A DNA stretch of 64,000 nt from an uncultured Microbacteriaceae bacterium (GCA_947487835.1 CANKXX010000002.1:124001-188000), one strand, 5' to 3'. Shown: positions 23,670-32,855, counted from the stretch's first letter. The notes: a model not told the origin generated them from the letters alone. Numbers and translations are program-made.

Positions 23670-24335
23670 CTACTCCCGCCAGCCGGGCCGCACGAGGCCC
23701 GTCTCGTAGGCGACCACGACGAGCTGCACGCGGTCCCGCGCGCCGAGCTTCGACATGATGCGCGAGACGTGAGTCTTCGCGGTGAGCGGGCTCAGGAAGA
23801 GCGCGTGCGCGACCTCCGCGTTGGTCCTGCCCTGCCCGACGAGGGCGAGCACCTCGCGCTCCCGGTCGGTGAGCACCTCCAGCGGGCTCGCGTCCGGCGC
23901 CTCGCGGAGGTCCGCGGCGACGCGCTCGAGCAGCCGACGGGTGACGCTCGGGCTGAGCAGGGCGTCGCCGGACGCGACCACCCGGATGGCGCGGATCAGC
24001 TCCACCGGCTCGGTGTCCTTCACGAGGAATCCGCTCGCCCCCGCGCGAATGGCCCGGGAGACGTAGTCGTCCAGCTCGAACGTCGTCAGGATCACGACGT
24101 GCGTGCCGGCCAGCCGCGGGTCGGCGATGATCCGCTCCGTCGCCCACAGGCCGTCGCCGTCCGGCATCCGGATGTCCATGAGCACGACGTCGGGCACGGT
24201 CCGGGTGACGAGCGCCACGGCGTCGGCGCCCGTCGCGGCCTCGCCCACGACCTCGAGGTCCGGCTCCGCGGAGAGCAGGCTGCGGAAGCCCGCGCGGATC
24301 AGCTGCTGGTCGTCCGCGATGGCGACGGTGATCAT
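23670..24335 (-). CDS. NarL/LuxR-family response regulator
   Basis: 221 residues. The receiver domain (1-120) has the acidic pair DD at 9-10, phospho-acceptor Asp near 54 (VVLMDIRMPDGDG) and the conserved Lys in GFLVKDTEP. The C-terminal LuxR helix-turn-helix (about 150-210) reads LTDREREVLALVGQGRTNAEVAHALFLSPLTAKTHVSRIMSKL. Its ATG overlaps the stop of the histidine kinase gene (ATGA), so the pair is coupled. It binds DNA as a dimer after phosphorylation by the adjacent kinase. The target is unknown. Confidence 0.92.
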   Translation of the reverse strand: MITVAIADDQQLIRAGFRSLLSAEPDLEVVGEAATGADAVALVTRTVPDVVLMDIRMPDGDGLWATERIIADPRLAGTHVVILTTFELDDYVSRAIRAGASGFLVKDTEPVELIRAIRVVASGDALLSPSVTRRLLERVAADLREAPDASPLEVLTDREREVLALVGQGRTNAEVAHALFLSPLTAKTHVSRIMSKLGARDRVQLVVVAYETGLVRPGWRE

Positions 24336-25606
24336 GCGCTCTCCTCCTGCTCCTCGGGCGCCGGCGCGGGGATACGCGCGAGCACCCGGTAGCCGCCGCC
24401 CGGCCGGGGGCCCGCGTCCAGGGTGCCGCCCAGCAGCTCCGCCCGCTCCCGCATGCCGAGCACGCCCCGACCGCCCGAGGTGCCGGCCACCGCGTCAGCT
24501 CCCGGCGCCGTGCCGGCGCCCGCGGCGGCGGCGCTGCCGCGGCCGTCGTCGAGCACCTCGACGACGTAGTGCCCGGCCACCCTACGGACGCTCACGCTGG
24601 CGCTCGAGGCGTTCGCGTGGCGCAGCACGTTCGTGAGCGACTCCTGCACGATGCGGTACAGCGCCAGCTGGAGGGGCCGGGGCATCCGGGCCGGCTGCAC
24701 CTCCGGCGCGACCGCGAGGCCCACGGCGACGCCTCGCGCGGTCACCGACGCGGCGAGCCGCTCCAGCTGCGCCAGGTCGGGCTCGGGGGCGAGCGGTGAC
24801 CCGCCGCCCTCGTCGGACCGCAGCACCCCGAGCACCGCCCGCACCTCGTCGAGCGCGGTCTTGCTCGTCGCCTTGATCTCGGCGAGCGCGGCCGCCGCCT
24901 GTGCGGGATCCCGTTCCATGAGGTGCAGCCCCACGCCCGCCTGCACGTTGATGGAGCTCAGGGAGTGGGCCAGCACGTCGTGCAGCTCCCGGGCGATGCG
25001 CACGCGCTCCGCCTCCGCCACGGTCTGCCGGTGCTGGCTGCTCGCGCGCCGATACTCGGCGATCCTCTCCCGCCGGGCGCGCACGGCCTCGCCGATGCCG
25101 AGCATGGCGAGGATGCCGAACGTGGTGAACGCGGCGCGGCCGGGGGCGATGTCCTCCTCCCGCACCAGCACGGCGGCCAGCGTCCCGGCCCACACCCCGC
25201 CGACGGACGCCCAGGCCCAGGGCCGCGCGCCGCGGACGATGGCCCCGACGATGGCGAAGGCGAGGGCGAGGTAGGGCGGGCCGGGGGTGCCGCTGGCGAG
25301 CAGCACGTCGGTCACCGCGGCGGCCGCCACCACGGCGACGACCGGGCCGGGGAAGCGCCGCGCGCCGATCAGCGCGAGCGGGCCGAGGAGCGCGAGGGCG
25401 AAGGCGGGGCCGAGGTCGGGACGGAGCTCGAGCGCGCGACCGGCGAACCGCGGCCCCTGCCAGACGAACAGCGACGCCGGCACCTGCACGAGCAGTGAGA
25501 TGAGCACGGGCACCCACAGCCGCAGCGCGGGTCGGGGGTGCCGGTCGGGGTGCGACCACGGCCGCTCCCACGGGGCGCCGTCGGCGCCGAACTGGGGAGC
25601 CGACAT
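24332..25606 (-). CDS. NarL-partner sensor histidine kinase (HisKA_3 type)
   Basis: 424 residues. About five or six hydrophobic segments in the first 175 residues form a membrane sensor with little extracytoplasmic sequence. The dimerisation/phospho-acceptor helix follows with RIARELHDVLAHSLSSINVQAG (His near 209), then an ATPase domain: VQESLTNVLRHANAS (N box), VLDDGRGSAA and GGRGVLGMRERAELLGG. This is the usual partner of NarL regulators and overlaps the response regulator gene by 4 bp. The signal is probably membrane or envelope related, as in other kinases without a sensory loop (inference). Confidence 0.9.
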   Translation of the reverse strand: MSAPQFGADGAPWERPWSHPDRHPRPALRLWVPVLISLLVQVPASLFVWQGPRFAGRALELRPDLGPAFALALLGPLALIGARRFPGPVVAVVAAAAVTDVLLASGTPGPPYLALAFAIVGAIVRGARPWAWASVGGVWAGTLAAVLVREEDIAPGRAAFTTFGILAMLGIGEAVRARRERIAEYRRASSQHRQTVAEAERVRIARELHDVLAHSLSSINVQAGVGLHLMERDPAQAAAALAEIKATSKTALDEVRAVLGVLRSDEGGGSPLAPEPDLAQLERLAASVTARGVAVGLAVAPEVQPARMPRPLQLALYRIVQESLTNVLRHANASSASVSVRRVAGHYVVEVLDDGRGSAAAAGAGTAPGADAVAGTSGGRGVLGMRERAELLGGTLDAGPRPGGGYRVLARIPAPAPEEQEESA

Positions 25607-25691
25607 CCTCGCATGCTAGCCCGCCCGCGTGACCGGGGGCATCGGCTCCCGGGCGGCAGGCGCCTACTCCCGGGGGAGTACGCGCGGGTCG

Positions 25692-26525
25692 CTAGGACCA
25701 GGGAGTCCACGGGCGGGGCTGCGGGACCCCGTCGATGCTCAGGTCCATGCGCTCGTGGAAGAAGCAGATCCGGTCCGTGACGCCGAGGGCGTCGACCAGC
25801 GGGTCGAGGTACGACCAGGCGAAGTCGGGCACGGGGCCGCCGTGAACGACCGGGGAGAAGTACGTCGCGGTGCCCTTGTACGAGCAGACCGTGATCGTGT
25901 CCGAGGGCCGGAGCTCGACGCGCACGTCCTCGCGCGGCAGGTAGTAGCGCTCGGAGAGCCCCGTCTCGTAGAGGACGCGCGCCCTCGTGCTGTCCGCGAC
26001 GACCTCGCCGTCGAGTGAGAGGGTGATGCGCTTGCCGCTGCCTCGGATGTCGATCCGGGCGAAGGGGTCATGCGGGTGGCTCACGACCACGTCGTCGTCC
26101 TCCAGCCAGGCGTCGAAGCCCAGGAAGTCGAGGAGCACCATCCCCGCGAGATCGGGGTCGTCCGGCAGGAAGGCGTCGACGGCGCGCTCGCCGGCGCGCA
26201 CGACGACCGCGCGTCCGGGCGTCTGGCGCACCCGGAACGGGGTGCGCGGGTCCCAGTAGGGGATTCGGAAGTAGTCCGGCCGGTCCTCGGCGGACCCGGG
26301 ATCCGGTTCGCTCCCGGCCGGCGGCGGATCGACGATGTCGGCGGCGATGTGCTCGGCGGGCACGGCGTAACCGGGGACGACGCGGCGCGGCTCCCACACG
26401 AGCACGGCCCGATCCGAGTCGACGACGGGAACGCCATCCAGCAGCGCCCGCACGCGCTTCCGCGTGGGTTCGTACCTCAGCGATTCGCGCTGCGTCGCGA
26501 AAAGCTCGCTCATCTGCACGGCCAT
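25692..26525 (-). CDS. DUF427 double-domain protein
   Basis: 277 residues from the ATG at 26525, which has GGGAG five bases upstream; the track start 21 nt earlier has none. Two copies of the DUF427 beta-barrel are visible: one around VRALLDGVPVVDSDRAVLVWEPRRVVPGYAVPAE and one around ITLSLDGEVVADSTRARVLYETGLSERYYLPREDV, with the typical TVCSYKGTATYFS and GPVPDFAWSYLDPL. The cytoplasmic function of this widespread actinobacterial family is not established. Monocistronic. Confidence 0.8.
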   Translation of the reverse strand: MAVQMSELFATQRESLRYEPTRKRVRALLDGVPVVDSDRAVLVWEPRRVVPGYAVPAEHIAADIVDPPPAGSEPDPGSAEDRPDYFRIPYWDPRTPFRVRQTPGRAVVVRAGERAVDAFLPDDPDLAGMVLLDFLGFDAWLEDDDVVVSHPHDPFARIDIRGSGKRITLSLDGEVVADSTRARVLYETGLSERYYLPREDVRVELRPSDTITVCSYKGTATYFSPVVHGGPVPDFAWSYLDPLVDALGVTDRICFFHERMDLSIDGVPQPRPWTPWS

Positions 26526-26680
26526 GAGGCTCCCTGTGCCCGGCACGCGGCCGCGCGGGCAGGATGCGGGGCGGCGATCGGCGTGACCGCATCAGGGTAC
26601 CGCCGCCGCGGCGCCCCGCGGTAGGCCCGGTTCCCCGTGCTGTGCCCCGCGGTCCTCCCCCTCCGGTTCCGCGCCGAGGG

Positions 26681-28003
26681 TCAGGGGTCGGTTCTGGGCG
26701 CTTCCGCGGGATCCGGCGGGGAGGGGATGTCGTCCGCGGCGACGGGAGCATCCTCGAGGCCGACGTCGGCGGCCGCGTTCTGCCGCCGGCTGAGGAGCAG
26801 GAACGGGAGCGCAAGCGCGTTGATCACGCCGGCGACGACGAGCGAGAACGGGTACCCGGAGAGGTCGGCGGTGCGGCCGAGCGGCGGCTGCACGACCACG
26901 CCGCCCAGATTGCCCATGAGCGAGTCGAACGAGAGCACGGTCGCCCGCTGCCGGGAGGGGATGAGGTCGTTGAGGTACGCCTGCCGCACCGGCCCGCCCA
27001 CCGAGGAGGCGATGCCCCACACCGTGAGCAGGGCAAGGGCGACCCAGAAGTTGCGCGTGAGGCCGAGGCAGAGCAGCAGCACCGCCCCGGCCGCAACGGC
27101 GACGAGGATCGTGCTCGTGCGCTTGCGGAACAGCCGGCGTACGCGCGGGGCGAGGAGGGCGCCCACGATCTGAGAGCCGGCGACGATGGCCGCGGCGAGG
27201 CCCGCGATCGAGTACGCCTCGTCGTCGCCCCACAGCCCGAGCAGGTACGGCTGCAGGGCGTAGAAGACGTAGAAGCCGATCCCGGCGGAGAACGGGGCCG
27301 CGAGCATCATGAAGCGGACCGGGGGGTTGCCCAGGCCGTGCGTGATCGACGCGCGGAACAGCGTCCGCACGGCGGCGACCGGGCGCTCCGAGCGGTCGGG
27401 CGTGAAGCCGATGTCGTGCATCACCCGGAAGGCCACGAGGAACATCGCGAGGAGCACGGCGGCGCGCAGCAGGAACGGGACGCCGAGGTCCGTCGCCTCG
27501 GCGACGACGCCGCCGACGATGGAGCCGAACAGCATGGCCACGCCGGAGACGATGAGGCCGCGGGAGAACACCGGCTCGAGCTGGCCCGTGTAGCCGGAGG
27601 CGCGGAGCGCGTCGACGAGCCACGCCTCGACCGCGCCGGAGAAGAACGTGAAGCCGAGGCCGAGCAGCACGGACACCGCCGCCCACGCCCAGAACGGCGC
27701 GGACCAGATCCACAGCAGCCAGTAGAGGCCGGTGGTGGCCATGAGGGTCACCGTGCCGAGCAGGTAGGAGGCGCGGCGCCCGACGCTGTCGGCGATGACG
27801 CCGGTCGGGATCTCGAAGACGACCATCCCCACGGTGTAGAACGCGTTGGCCGCGAACGCCTCGAAGTTGCTGAGGCCCGCGTCGAGGAGGAAGAGCGTGT
27901 TGATGCCCCAGATGAAGGATGCGGCCAGCGTGTTGCCGAGCATGAGGACGAGGTACGCGCGCTGCACGCGCCGGGCCGCCGGAGGGAGCACCGCCGCGCT
28001 CAC
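26681..28003 (-). CDS. Major facilitator superfamily transporter
   Basis: 440 residues with about 12 hydrophobic segments. The loop between segments 2 and 3 reads PTGVIADSVGRRASYLLGT, a form of the MFS GxxxDRxGRR signature. The C-terminal half is linked by a basic loop (RRLFRKRTSTI). The family is that of drug/solute exporters, but the substrate is unknown. No regulator is adjacent. Confidence 0.85.
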   Translation of the reverse strand: MSAAVLPPAARRVQRAYLVLMLGNTLAASFIWGINTLFLLDAGLSNFEAFAANAFYTVGMVVFEIPTGVIADSVGRRASYLLGTVTLMATTGLYWLLWIWSAPFWAWAAVSVLLGLGFTFFSGAVEAWLVDALRASGYTGQLEPVFSRGLIVSGVAMLFGSIVGGVVAEATDLGVPFLLRAAVLLAMFLVAFRVMHDIGFTPDRSERPVAAVRTLFRASITHGLGNPPVRFMMLAAPFSAGIGFYVFYALQPYLLGLWGDDEAYSIAGLAAAIVAGSQIVGALLAPRVRRLFRKRTSTILVAVAAGAVLLLCLGLTRNFWVALALLTVWGIASSVGGPVRQAYLNDLIPSRQRATVLSFDSLMGNLGGVVVQPPLGRTADLSGYPFSLVVAGVINALALPFLLLSRRQNAAADVGLEDAPVAADDIPSPPDPAEAPRTDP

Positions 28004-28221
28004 GGGGTGGTGCCCTGGTACAGCCTCGTGCTCATTCCGATCCGTTCCGTCCGGTGGTGCCGTGCGGAAGTGCGGCCCGCGTCCGCGTTGACCCTAGCCG
28101 TGCCACTCCCGATCCGCCAGGTGCCGAAGAGTGAACGTCGTCGGGCGCAGGAGGGGAGGGGCGGAAGGGGTGGGATGGGTGGCTGCGGGAGGGGGAACGG
28201 ACGCTGCGCTACGGTGTCGGC

Positions 28222-28530
28222 GTGGTGGATTCGCTGGTCTACGAGTTCCGGGCGGCGCTGTGGCCCTGGGAGTCGCGGCGCGACCTGTGGACGTTCGTCA
28301 CGCTGCCGGACGACGCGTCGGACGAGATCGCCGCGGTCACGGACGGCTCGGCCCGGGGGTTCGGCGCCGTGCGCGTCGAGGCGTGGATCGGCGCGGTCCG
28401 GTGGCGGACGTCCGTCTTCCCCCAGCAGACCGGCGGCTCCTACGTGCTGCCGGTCAAGCGGTCCGTCCGGGACGCCAACCGCCTCGAGGTCGGCGACGAG
28501 GTGTCGGTGCGCCTCGAGGTCCTGCGCTGA
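28222..28530 (+). CDS. DUF1905 domain protein
   Basis: 102 residues from a GTG. It matches the small DUF1905 beta-barrel family: VYEFRAALWPWESRRDLWTFVTLP, then GFGAVRVEAWIGAVRWRTSVFPQ and SYVLPVKRSVRDANRLEVGDEVSVRLEV. This is the complete domain without the YdeI-like extension some members carry. Function not established. It is followed by a long palindromic repeat before the convergent helicase gene. Confidence 0.8.
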   Translation: MVDSLVYEFRAALWPWESRRDLWTFVTLPDDASDEIAAVTDGSARGFGAVRVEAWIGAVRWRTSVFPQQTGGSYVLPVKRSVRDANRLEVGDEVSVRLEVLR

Positions 28531-28571
28531 CGCGAGTCCTGCGCTGACCCCGCTCGCACCCGACACGCATC

Positions 28572-28661
28572 CCTGTTCCGAATTCAGGCTGTACTGCGAC
28601 ACGCCGCATCCGGCGAGGCCGAAACGCGGCGTGTTGCAGCTGAACCTGAATTCGGAACAGG
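28572..28661. repeat. 90-bp double-palindrome element, copy 1
   Basis: Perfect 17-bp outer arms (CCTGTTCCGAATTCAGG / CCTGAATTCGGAACAGG) enclose a 5x5 internal mismatch and 14-bp inner arms (CTGCGACACGCCGC / GCGGCGTGTTGCAG, one G-T pair) around an 18-nt loop. A second copy of the same element lies at 46868-46953. It sits between the stops of convergent genes and could also act as terminator. Confidence 0.85.
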
Positions 28662-28685
28662 AGTGACGGGGGAGGAGGGAGGGGC

Positions 28686-30455
28686 TTAGCGGGCGCGGGG
28701 CTTGCGCGGCGGGCGGTCGTCCCCACCCTCGCGCCTGCGTGCAGCGCCCGGCCCGCCGCGGTCGGGGCGCAGTTCGATGAGCTTGCCGCTGATCCGGGTG
28801 TCGCTCAGCCGCTGCAGCACGTCGTCCGTCAGGTTCGCGGGCAGCTCCACGAGGGAGAAGTCCGGGCGGATGTCGATGGCGCCGAAGTCGCCGCGGCTGA
28901 ATCCACCCTCGTTGGCGAGCGCGCCCACGATCTGACGGGGCTCCACGCGGTGCCGCTTGCCGACGGCGATGCGGTAGGTCGCGAAGGATCCGCTCGACCG
29001 GCGCTCGCGGCGTTCCGGCCGGTCGCCGCGGTCGCCGTCGTCGCGCGCGCCGCGGTCGCGGTCGTCGCGGTCGAAGCGCTGGCGGCGGTCGTCCTCGGGG
29101 GAGAGCAGCAGGGGCTCGTCACCCTGGGCCACGACCGCGAGCGCGGCCGCGACGTCCGCCTCGGGCACGTCGTGGTGCTCCACGTAGTGGCCGATGATGT
29201 CGCGGAAGCGGGCGATCCGCTCGCTCTGGGCGAGGGCCGCGCTGATGGCGTCGTCGAAGCGGGTCAGGCGGGTCGCATTCACGTCCTCCGCCGTCGGCAG
29301 CTGCATCTGCGTCAGGGGCTGACGCGTCGCGCGCTCGATCGAGGTGAGCATTCGGCGCTCGCGCGGCGTGACGAAGCTGATCGCGTCGCCCGAGCGGCCC
29401 GCGCGGCCGGTGCGGCCGATGCGGTGCACGTACGACTCCGTATCGATGGGCAGGTCGAAGTTCACCACGTGCGTGATGCGCTCGACGTCGAGACCGCGGG
29501 CCGCGACGTCCGTCGCCACCAGGATGTCGAGCTTGCCGGACTTGAGCTGGTTCACGGTGCGCTCGCGCTGGGCCTGCGCGACGTCGCCGCTGATGGCCGC
29601 AGCCGAGTAGCCGCGGGCACGCAGCTTCTCGGCGAGCGTCTCCGTCTCGTTCTTGGTGCGCACGAACACGATCATCGCCTCGAAGTTCTCGACCTCGAGG
29701 ATGCGGGTGAGGGCGTCGACCTTCTGCGGGTACGACACCATGAGGTAGCGCTGCGTGGTGTTCGCCGACGTCGTGGTCTTGTTCTTGACCGTGATCTCTT
29801 CGGGGTCGTTCAGGTACTGCGCGGAGATCCGCCGGATCGAGGAGGGCATGGTCGCCGAGAACAGGGCGACCTGCTTCTCCTTCGGGGTGTCGGCGAGGAT
29901 CGTCTCGACGTCCTCCGCGAAGCCCATCTTGAGCATCTCGTCGGCCTCGTCGAGCACGAGGTACTTGAGCTGGGTGAGGTCGAGCGTGCCCTTCTCGAGG
30001 TGGTCCATGATGCGGCCGGGCGTGCCGACGACGATGTGCACGCCGCGGCGCAGGGCCGACAGCTGCACGCCGTACGCCTGGCCGCCGTAGACCGGGAGCA
30101 CGTGCACGCCGCGCAGGTGCGCCGCGTAGGACTCGAACGCCTCGCACACCTGCAGCGCGAGCTCGCGGGTGGGCGCGAGCACGAGGGCCTGCGGGGTCTT
30201 CTGGGTCACGTCGAGGCGGGACAGGATGGGCAGCGCGAACGCCGCCGTCTTGCCCGTTCCGGTCTGGGCGAGGCCGACGACGTCGCGGCCGGAGAGGAGG
30301 AGGGGGATGGTCGCGCTCTGGATGGCGGACGGCGTCTCGTAGCCGACGTCCTTCAGGGCCTTGAGCACCCGGTCGTCGAGTCCGAGGTCGGAGAAGGTCT
30401 GCCCCGCCCCTTCGGATTCTGCGGTGTCGTGCTCGGAAGTATCAGGTGAAGCCAT
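28686..30455 (-). CDS. DEAD-box ATP-dependent RNA helicase (DeaD/CsdA-like)
   Basis: 589 residues. Helicase core motifs in order: Q motif region, AQTGTGKTAAF (Walker A), PTRELALQV, VLDEADEMLKMG (DEAD), FSATMP (SAT), then in domain 2 IVFVRTKNETETLAEKL, LVATDVAARGLDVERI and HRIGRTGRAGRSG. An Arg/Asp-rich linker (about 460-490) leads to a C-terminal RNA-binding module of DbpA/CsdA type (YRIAVGKRHRVEPRQIVGALANEGGFSRGDFGAIDI) and a basic tail. It unwinds structured RNA in ribosome assembly or mRNA decay, often cold induced. The ORF at 28829-29122 and similar frames are shadows. Confidence 0.92.
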   Translation of the reverse strand: MASPDTSEHDTAESEGAGQTFSDLGLDDRVLKALKDVGYETPSAIQSATIPLLLSGRDVVGLAQTGTGKTAAFALPILSRLDVTQKTPQALVLAPTRELALQVCEAFESYAAHLRGVHVLPVYGGQAYGVQLSALRRGVHIVVGTPGRIMDHLEKGTLDLTQLKYLVLDEADEMLKMGFAEDVETILADTPKEKQVALFSATMPSSIRRISAQYLNDPEEITVKNKTTTSANTTQRYLMVSYPQKVDALTRILEVENFEAMIVFVRTKNETETLAEKLRARGYSAAAISGDVAQAQRERTVNQLKSGKLDILVATDVAARGLDVERITHVVNFDLPIDTESYVHRIGRTGRAGRSGDAISFVTPRERRMLTSIERATRQPLTQMQLPTAEDVNATRLTRFDDAISAALAQSERIARFRDIIGHYVEHHDVPEADVAAALAVVAQGDEPLLLSPEDDRRQRFDRDDRDRGARDDGDRGDRPERRERRSSGSFATYRIAVGKRHRVEPRQIVGALANEGGFSRGDFGAIDIRPDFSLVELPANLTDDVLQRLSDTRISGKLIELRPDRGGPGAARRREGGDDRPPRKPRAR

Positions 30456-30551
30456 GTTCCCAAGGTACCGGTCGCCACACCGCTACCGGTGCGCGGGATT
30501 CCCCCGGCCGGGGCTCGCCGGCGCGCGGACGCGGCCTCGGCGTCCCCCGGG

Positions 30552-31964
30552 CTACTGCAGCTCCGCCTCCCGGGAGTGCTCGGCGAGGAGGGCGCGCGCG
30601 GCGAGGCCGATCACCGCGCTGTAGGTGGGATAGGCGAACCGCACGTTCGCGAGCGTCGCCACGTCGATCCCGGCGGCCATCGCCGTCGTGACGGACTGGA
30701 TGACCTCGACCGCGTTCTCGCCCACGCCGTGCGCACCCAGGATCAGCTCGCGGCGGCGGTCCGCGATGAGCTTCAGGAAGCCTCGCTGCCGGTCGTCGAT
30801 CACGGCGCGGTCGAGGCCGCCGTAGGGGACGGTCGCGACGACGCAGAGCTCGTCCCGCTCGCGCGCCTGTTCCTCGGTGAGGCCGACGCCGGCGTAGTCC
30901 GGGTCGGTGAAGCCGCCCGCGGGCAGGAGGTGGTGCGGCGTGCGCCGATTCGCGCCGAGCACGGCGTTCTCCGCGGCGGCCTCTCCCTCGAACTGCGCGG
31001 CCTGCACGAGCATGTCGCGGCCGTTGGCGTCACCGACCGCGAAGATGTGCGGCACGACGGTGCGGAAGTACTGGTCGGCGGGGATGGCGGAGCGCTTCAC
31101 CTCGACGCCCGCGTTCTCCAGGCCCAGGTCCTCGACGTCCGCGGGCCATCCCGTCGCCATGATCACGGCGTCCACGTCCAAGGACTCCCGGTCGCCGTCG
31201 TTCCGCCAGCGGAGAGCGATGGAGCCGTCCGGATTCCGCTCGAGCGCCTCCACCGTCTCGATGCCGGTCTGCACGCGGATGCCCTGGTCGCCGAACGCGG
31301 CCGCGACGAGCTCGGAGATCGAGGCGTCGGACGCCATGAGCACGCGGGGTGCGACGTCGAGCAGCGTCACCTCGGAGCCGAAGGAGCTGAAGACGGTCAC
31401 GAGCTGGGCGCCCGTGTTGCCGGCGCCGATCACCGCGACCCGGCGGGGCAGCTCGGGGAGGGACAGCACGTCCTCGGGAACGGTCGCGAGCTCCGCACCC
31501 GGGATCGGCAGACGCCGCGAGTGGCCGCCGACGCACACGAGGATGGAGTCGGCGGTGACCCGGCGGCCGCTGTCGAGCACGAGGGTGCGGTCGTCCTCAA
31601 AGCGGGCCCGGCCCTCCTGCAGGAGCGTGACCCCGGCCGCCGAGAATCGCTCGGCCTCCCGCTTGATGGACCGTACGGCGTCCACGCGCTCGTTCACGCG
31701 CTGCACCATGGCGGGCCAGTCGATCGTCGGCGCCCCCACGGAGACGCCGTAGTCGTCGGCCGCGCGGGCCTCGCGGATGAGCCGCGCGGTCTTCGCGAGC
31801 ACGCGGGTCGGCACGCAGCCGGTGTTCACGCACGTGCCGCCGACCCGGCCGGCCTCGAGCACGACGACGGACGCGCCGAGCTCCGCCGCGCGGAGCGCCG
31901 CCGCGGTGCCCGCGGGTCCGGCGCCGATCACGGCGACGTCGTAGTGGTCGGGGCGTGCGGGCAT
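30552..31964 (-). CDS. FAD-dependent pyridine nucleotide-disulfide oxidoreductase
   Basis: 470 residues. FAD-binding VIGAGPAGTAAALRAAELG, redox disulfide GGTCVNTGCVP (Cys near 45 and 50), NAD(P)-binding VAVIGAGNTGAQLVTVFSSFG and a second FAD site IFAVGDANGRD. The C-terminal dimer domain reads RFAYPTYSAVIGLAARAL, where dihydrolipoamide dehydrogenase and glutathione reductase have HPTxxE. The catalytic His and Glu are therefore missing. That makes it closer to the mercuric reductase or soluble transhydrogenase side of the family. Substrate unknown; no mer genes are nearby. Confidence 0.82.
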   Translation of the reverse strand: MPARPDHYDVAVIGAGPAGTAAALRAAELGASVVVLEAGRVGGTCVNTGCVPTRVLAKTARLIREARAADDYGVSVGAPTIDWPAMVQRVNERVDAVRSIKREAERFSAAGVTLLQEGRARFEDDRTLVLDSGRRVTADSILVCVGGHSRRLPIPGAELATVPEDVLSLPELPRRVAVIGAGNTGAQLVTVFSSFGSEVTLLDVAPRVLMASDASISELVAAAFGDQGIRVQTGIETVEALERNPDGSIALRWRNDGDRESLDVDAVIMATGWPADVEDLGLENAGVEVKRSAIPADQYFRTVVPHIFAVGDANGRDMLVQAAQFEGEAAAENAVLGANRRTPHHLLPAGGFTDPDYAGVGLTEEQARERDELCVVATVPYGGLDRAVIDDRQRGFLKLIADRRRELILGAHGVGENAVEVIQSVTTAMAAGIDVATLANVRFAYPTYSAVIGLAARALLAEHSREAELQ

Positions 31965-32102
31965 GGCGTCCTCCAGGTCGTCGCGTCGATCGCGTCGTCC
32001 TCAGCTTGGCCGGGCTTCTTGTGAGGTGCCGACGAACGAGCCCGAAGGACAGGGCGAGAACTCTTGTGCGGCGCCGGAAGCCGCGCTAACGTGAGCCAGC
32101 AA

Positions 32103-32120
32103 CATAAGCAGAAACTTATG
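32103..32120. promoter_or_regulatory. ArsR-type operator candidate
   Basis: A perfect inverted repeat CATAAG-N6-CTTATG lies 12 bp before the SRPBCC start codon and just ahead of its Shine-Dalgarno (AAGGGAG). A/T-rich sites of this form over the transcription start are typical for ArsR repressors, and the next gene in the operon is an ArsR protein. Confidence 0.6.
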
Positions 32121-32132
32121 AAGGGAGTGAGC

Positions 32133-32855
32133 ATGACCGACACGACGAGCACCGACGCGGCCCTGATCCGCCGCGAGGTGCGCACGGGCGAGCGGAACGG
32201 GCGATCGACGAAGATCGCCGCCGCACGTCGCACCTACTCCGCAGACCAGCACGACCTGTGGGACGCCCTGACCAATCCGGAGCGCATCCCGCGCTGGTTC
32301 CTGCCCGTCGAGGGCGACCTGCGCGTGGGCGGCCGCTACCAGCTTGTCGGCAACGCCGGCGGTGTCGTCGAGCGCTGCGACGGGCCGAGCTCGTTCGCCG
32401 CGACGTGGGAGATGGGCGACATGGTGTCCTGGCTCGAGGTGACGCTCACGCCGGCGGCCGACGGCACCGAGCTCGAGCTCGTGCACGAGGCGTTCGTCGA
32501 CCCGGACCTCTGGGGCCAGTTCGGACCGTCCGCGGTCGGCATCGGCTGGGACCTCGGCCTGCTGGGGCTCGGCATGCACCTGGCCAGCGGCGAGTCCGTG
32601 GACCCCGAGCTGGCGGCGAACTTCCTCACCCGGCCCGACGGCATCGCGTTCGCGCGGGCGTCCGCGGCCGGTTGGGCGGATGCGGCCGCGGCCGGCGGGG
32701 ACGACCCGGTCGAGGCGCGGGAGGCCGCCGAGCGCACCGTCGCCGCCTACACCGCCGTCCCGGAGCCGGAGCTCGAGCCCGAGTCCGGGTCTCAGGGCGA
32801 GTCCGGGCCCGAGCGCGAGCCCCACTCTCCGTCCGGCGACGCGGCCGGGAGCTGA
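32133..32855 (+). CDS. SRPBCC/AHSA1-family protein
   Basis: 240 residues from the ATG at 32133, which has AAGGGAG upstream; the track start at 32064 precedes the operator. The AHSA1-like fold is recognisable: AARRTYSADQHDLWDALTNPERIPRWFLPVEGDLRVGGRY, then FAATWEMGDMVSWLEVTLTPAADGTELELVHEA. The C-terminal extension after about residue 200 is low complexity (EPEPELEPESG...). These proteins bind hydrophobic ligands. Many AHSA1 genes sit beside an ArsR gene, as here: the stop TGA is followed directly by the GTG of the regulator. Confidence 0.8.
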   Translation: MTDTTSTDAALIRREVRTGERNGRSTKIAAARRTYSADQHDLWDALTNPERIPRWFLPVEGDLRVGGRYQLVGNAGGVVERCDGPSSFAATWEMGDMVSWLEVTLTPAADGTELELVHEAFVDPDLWGQFGPSAVGIGWDLGLLGLGMHLASGESVDPELAANFLTRPDGIAFARASAAGWADAAAAGGDDPVEAREAAERTVAAYTAVPEPELEPESGSQGESGPEREPHSPSGDAAGS

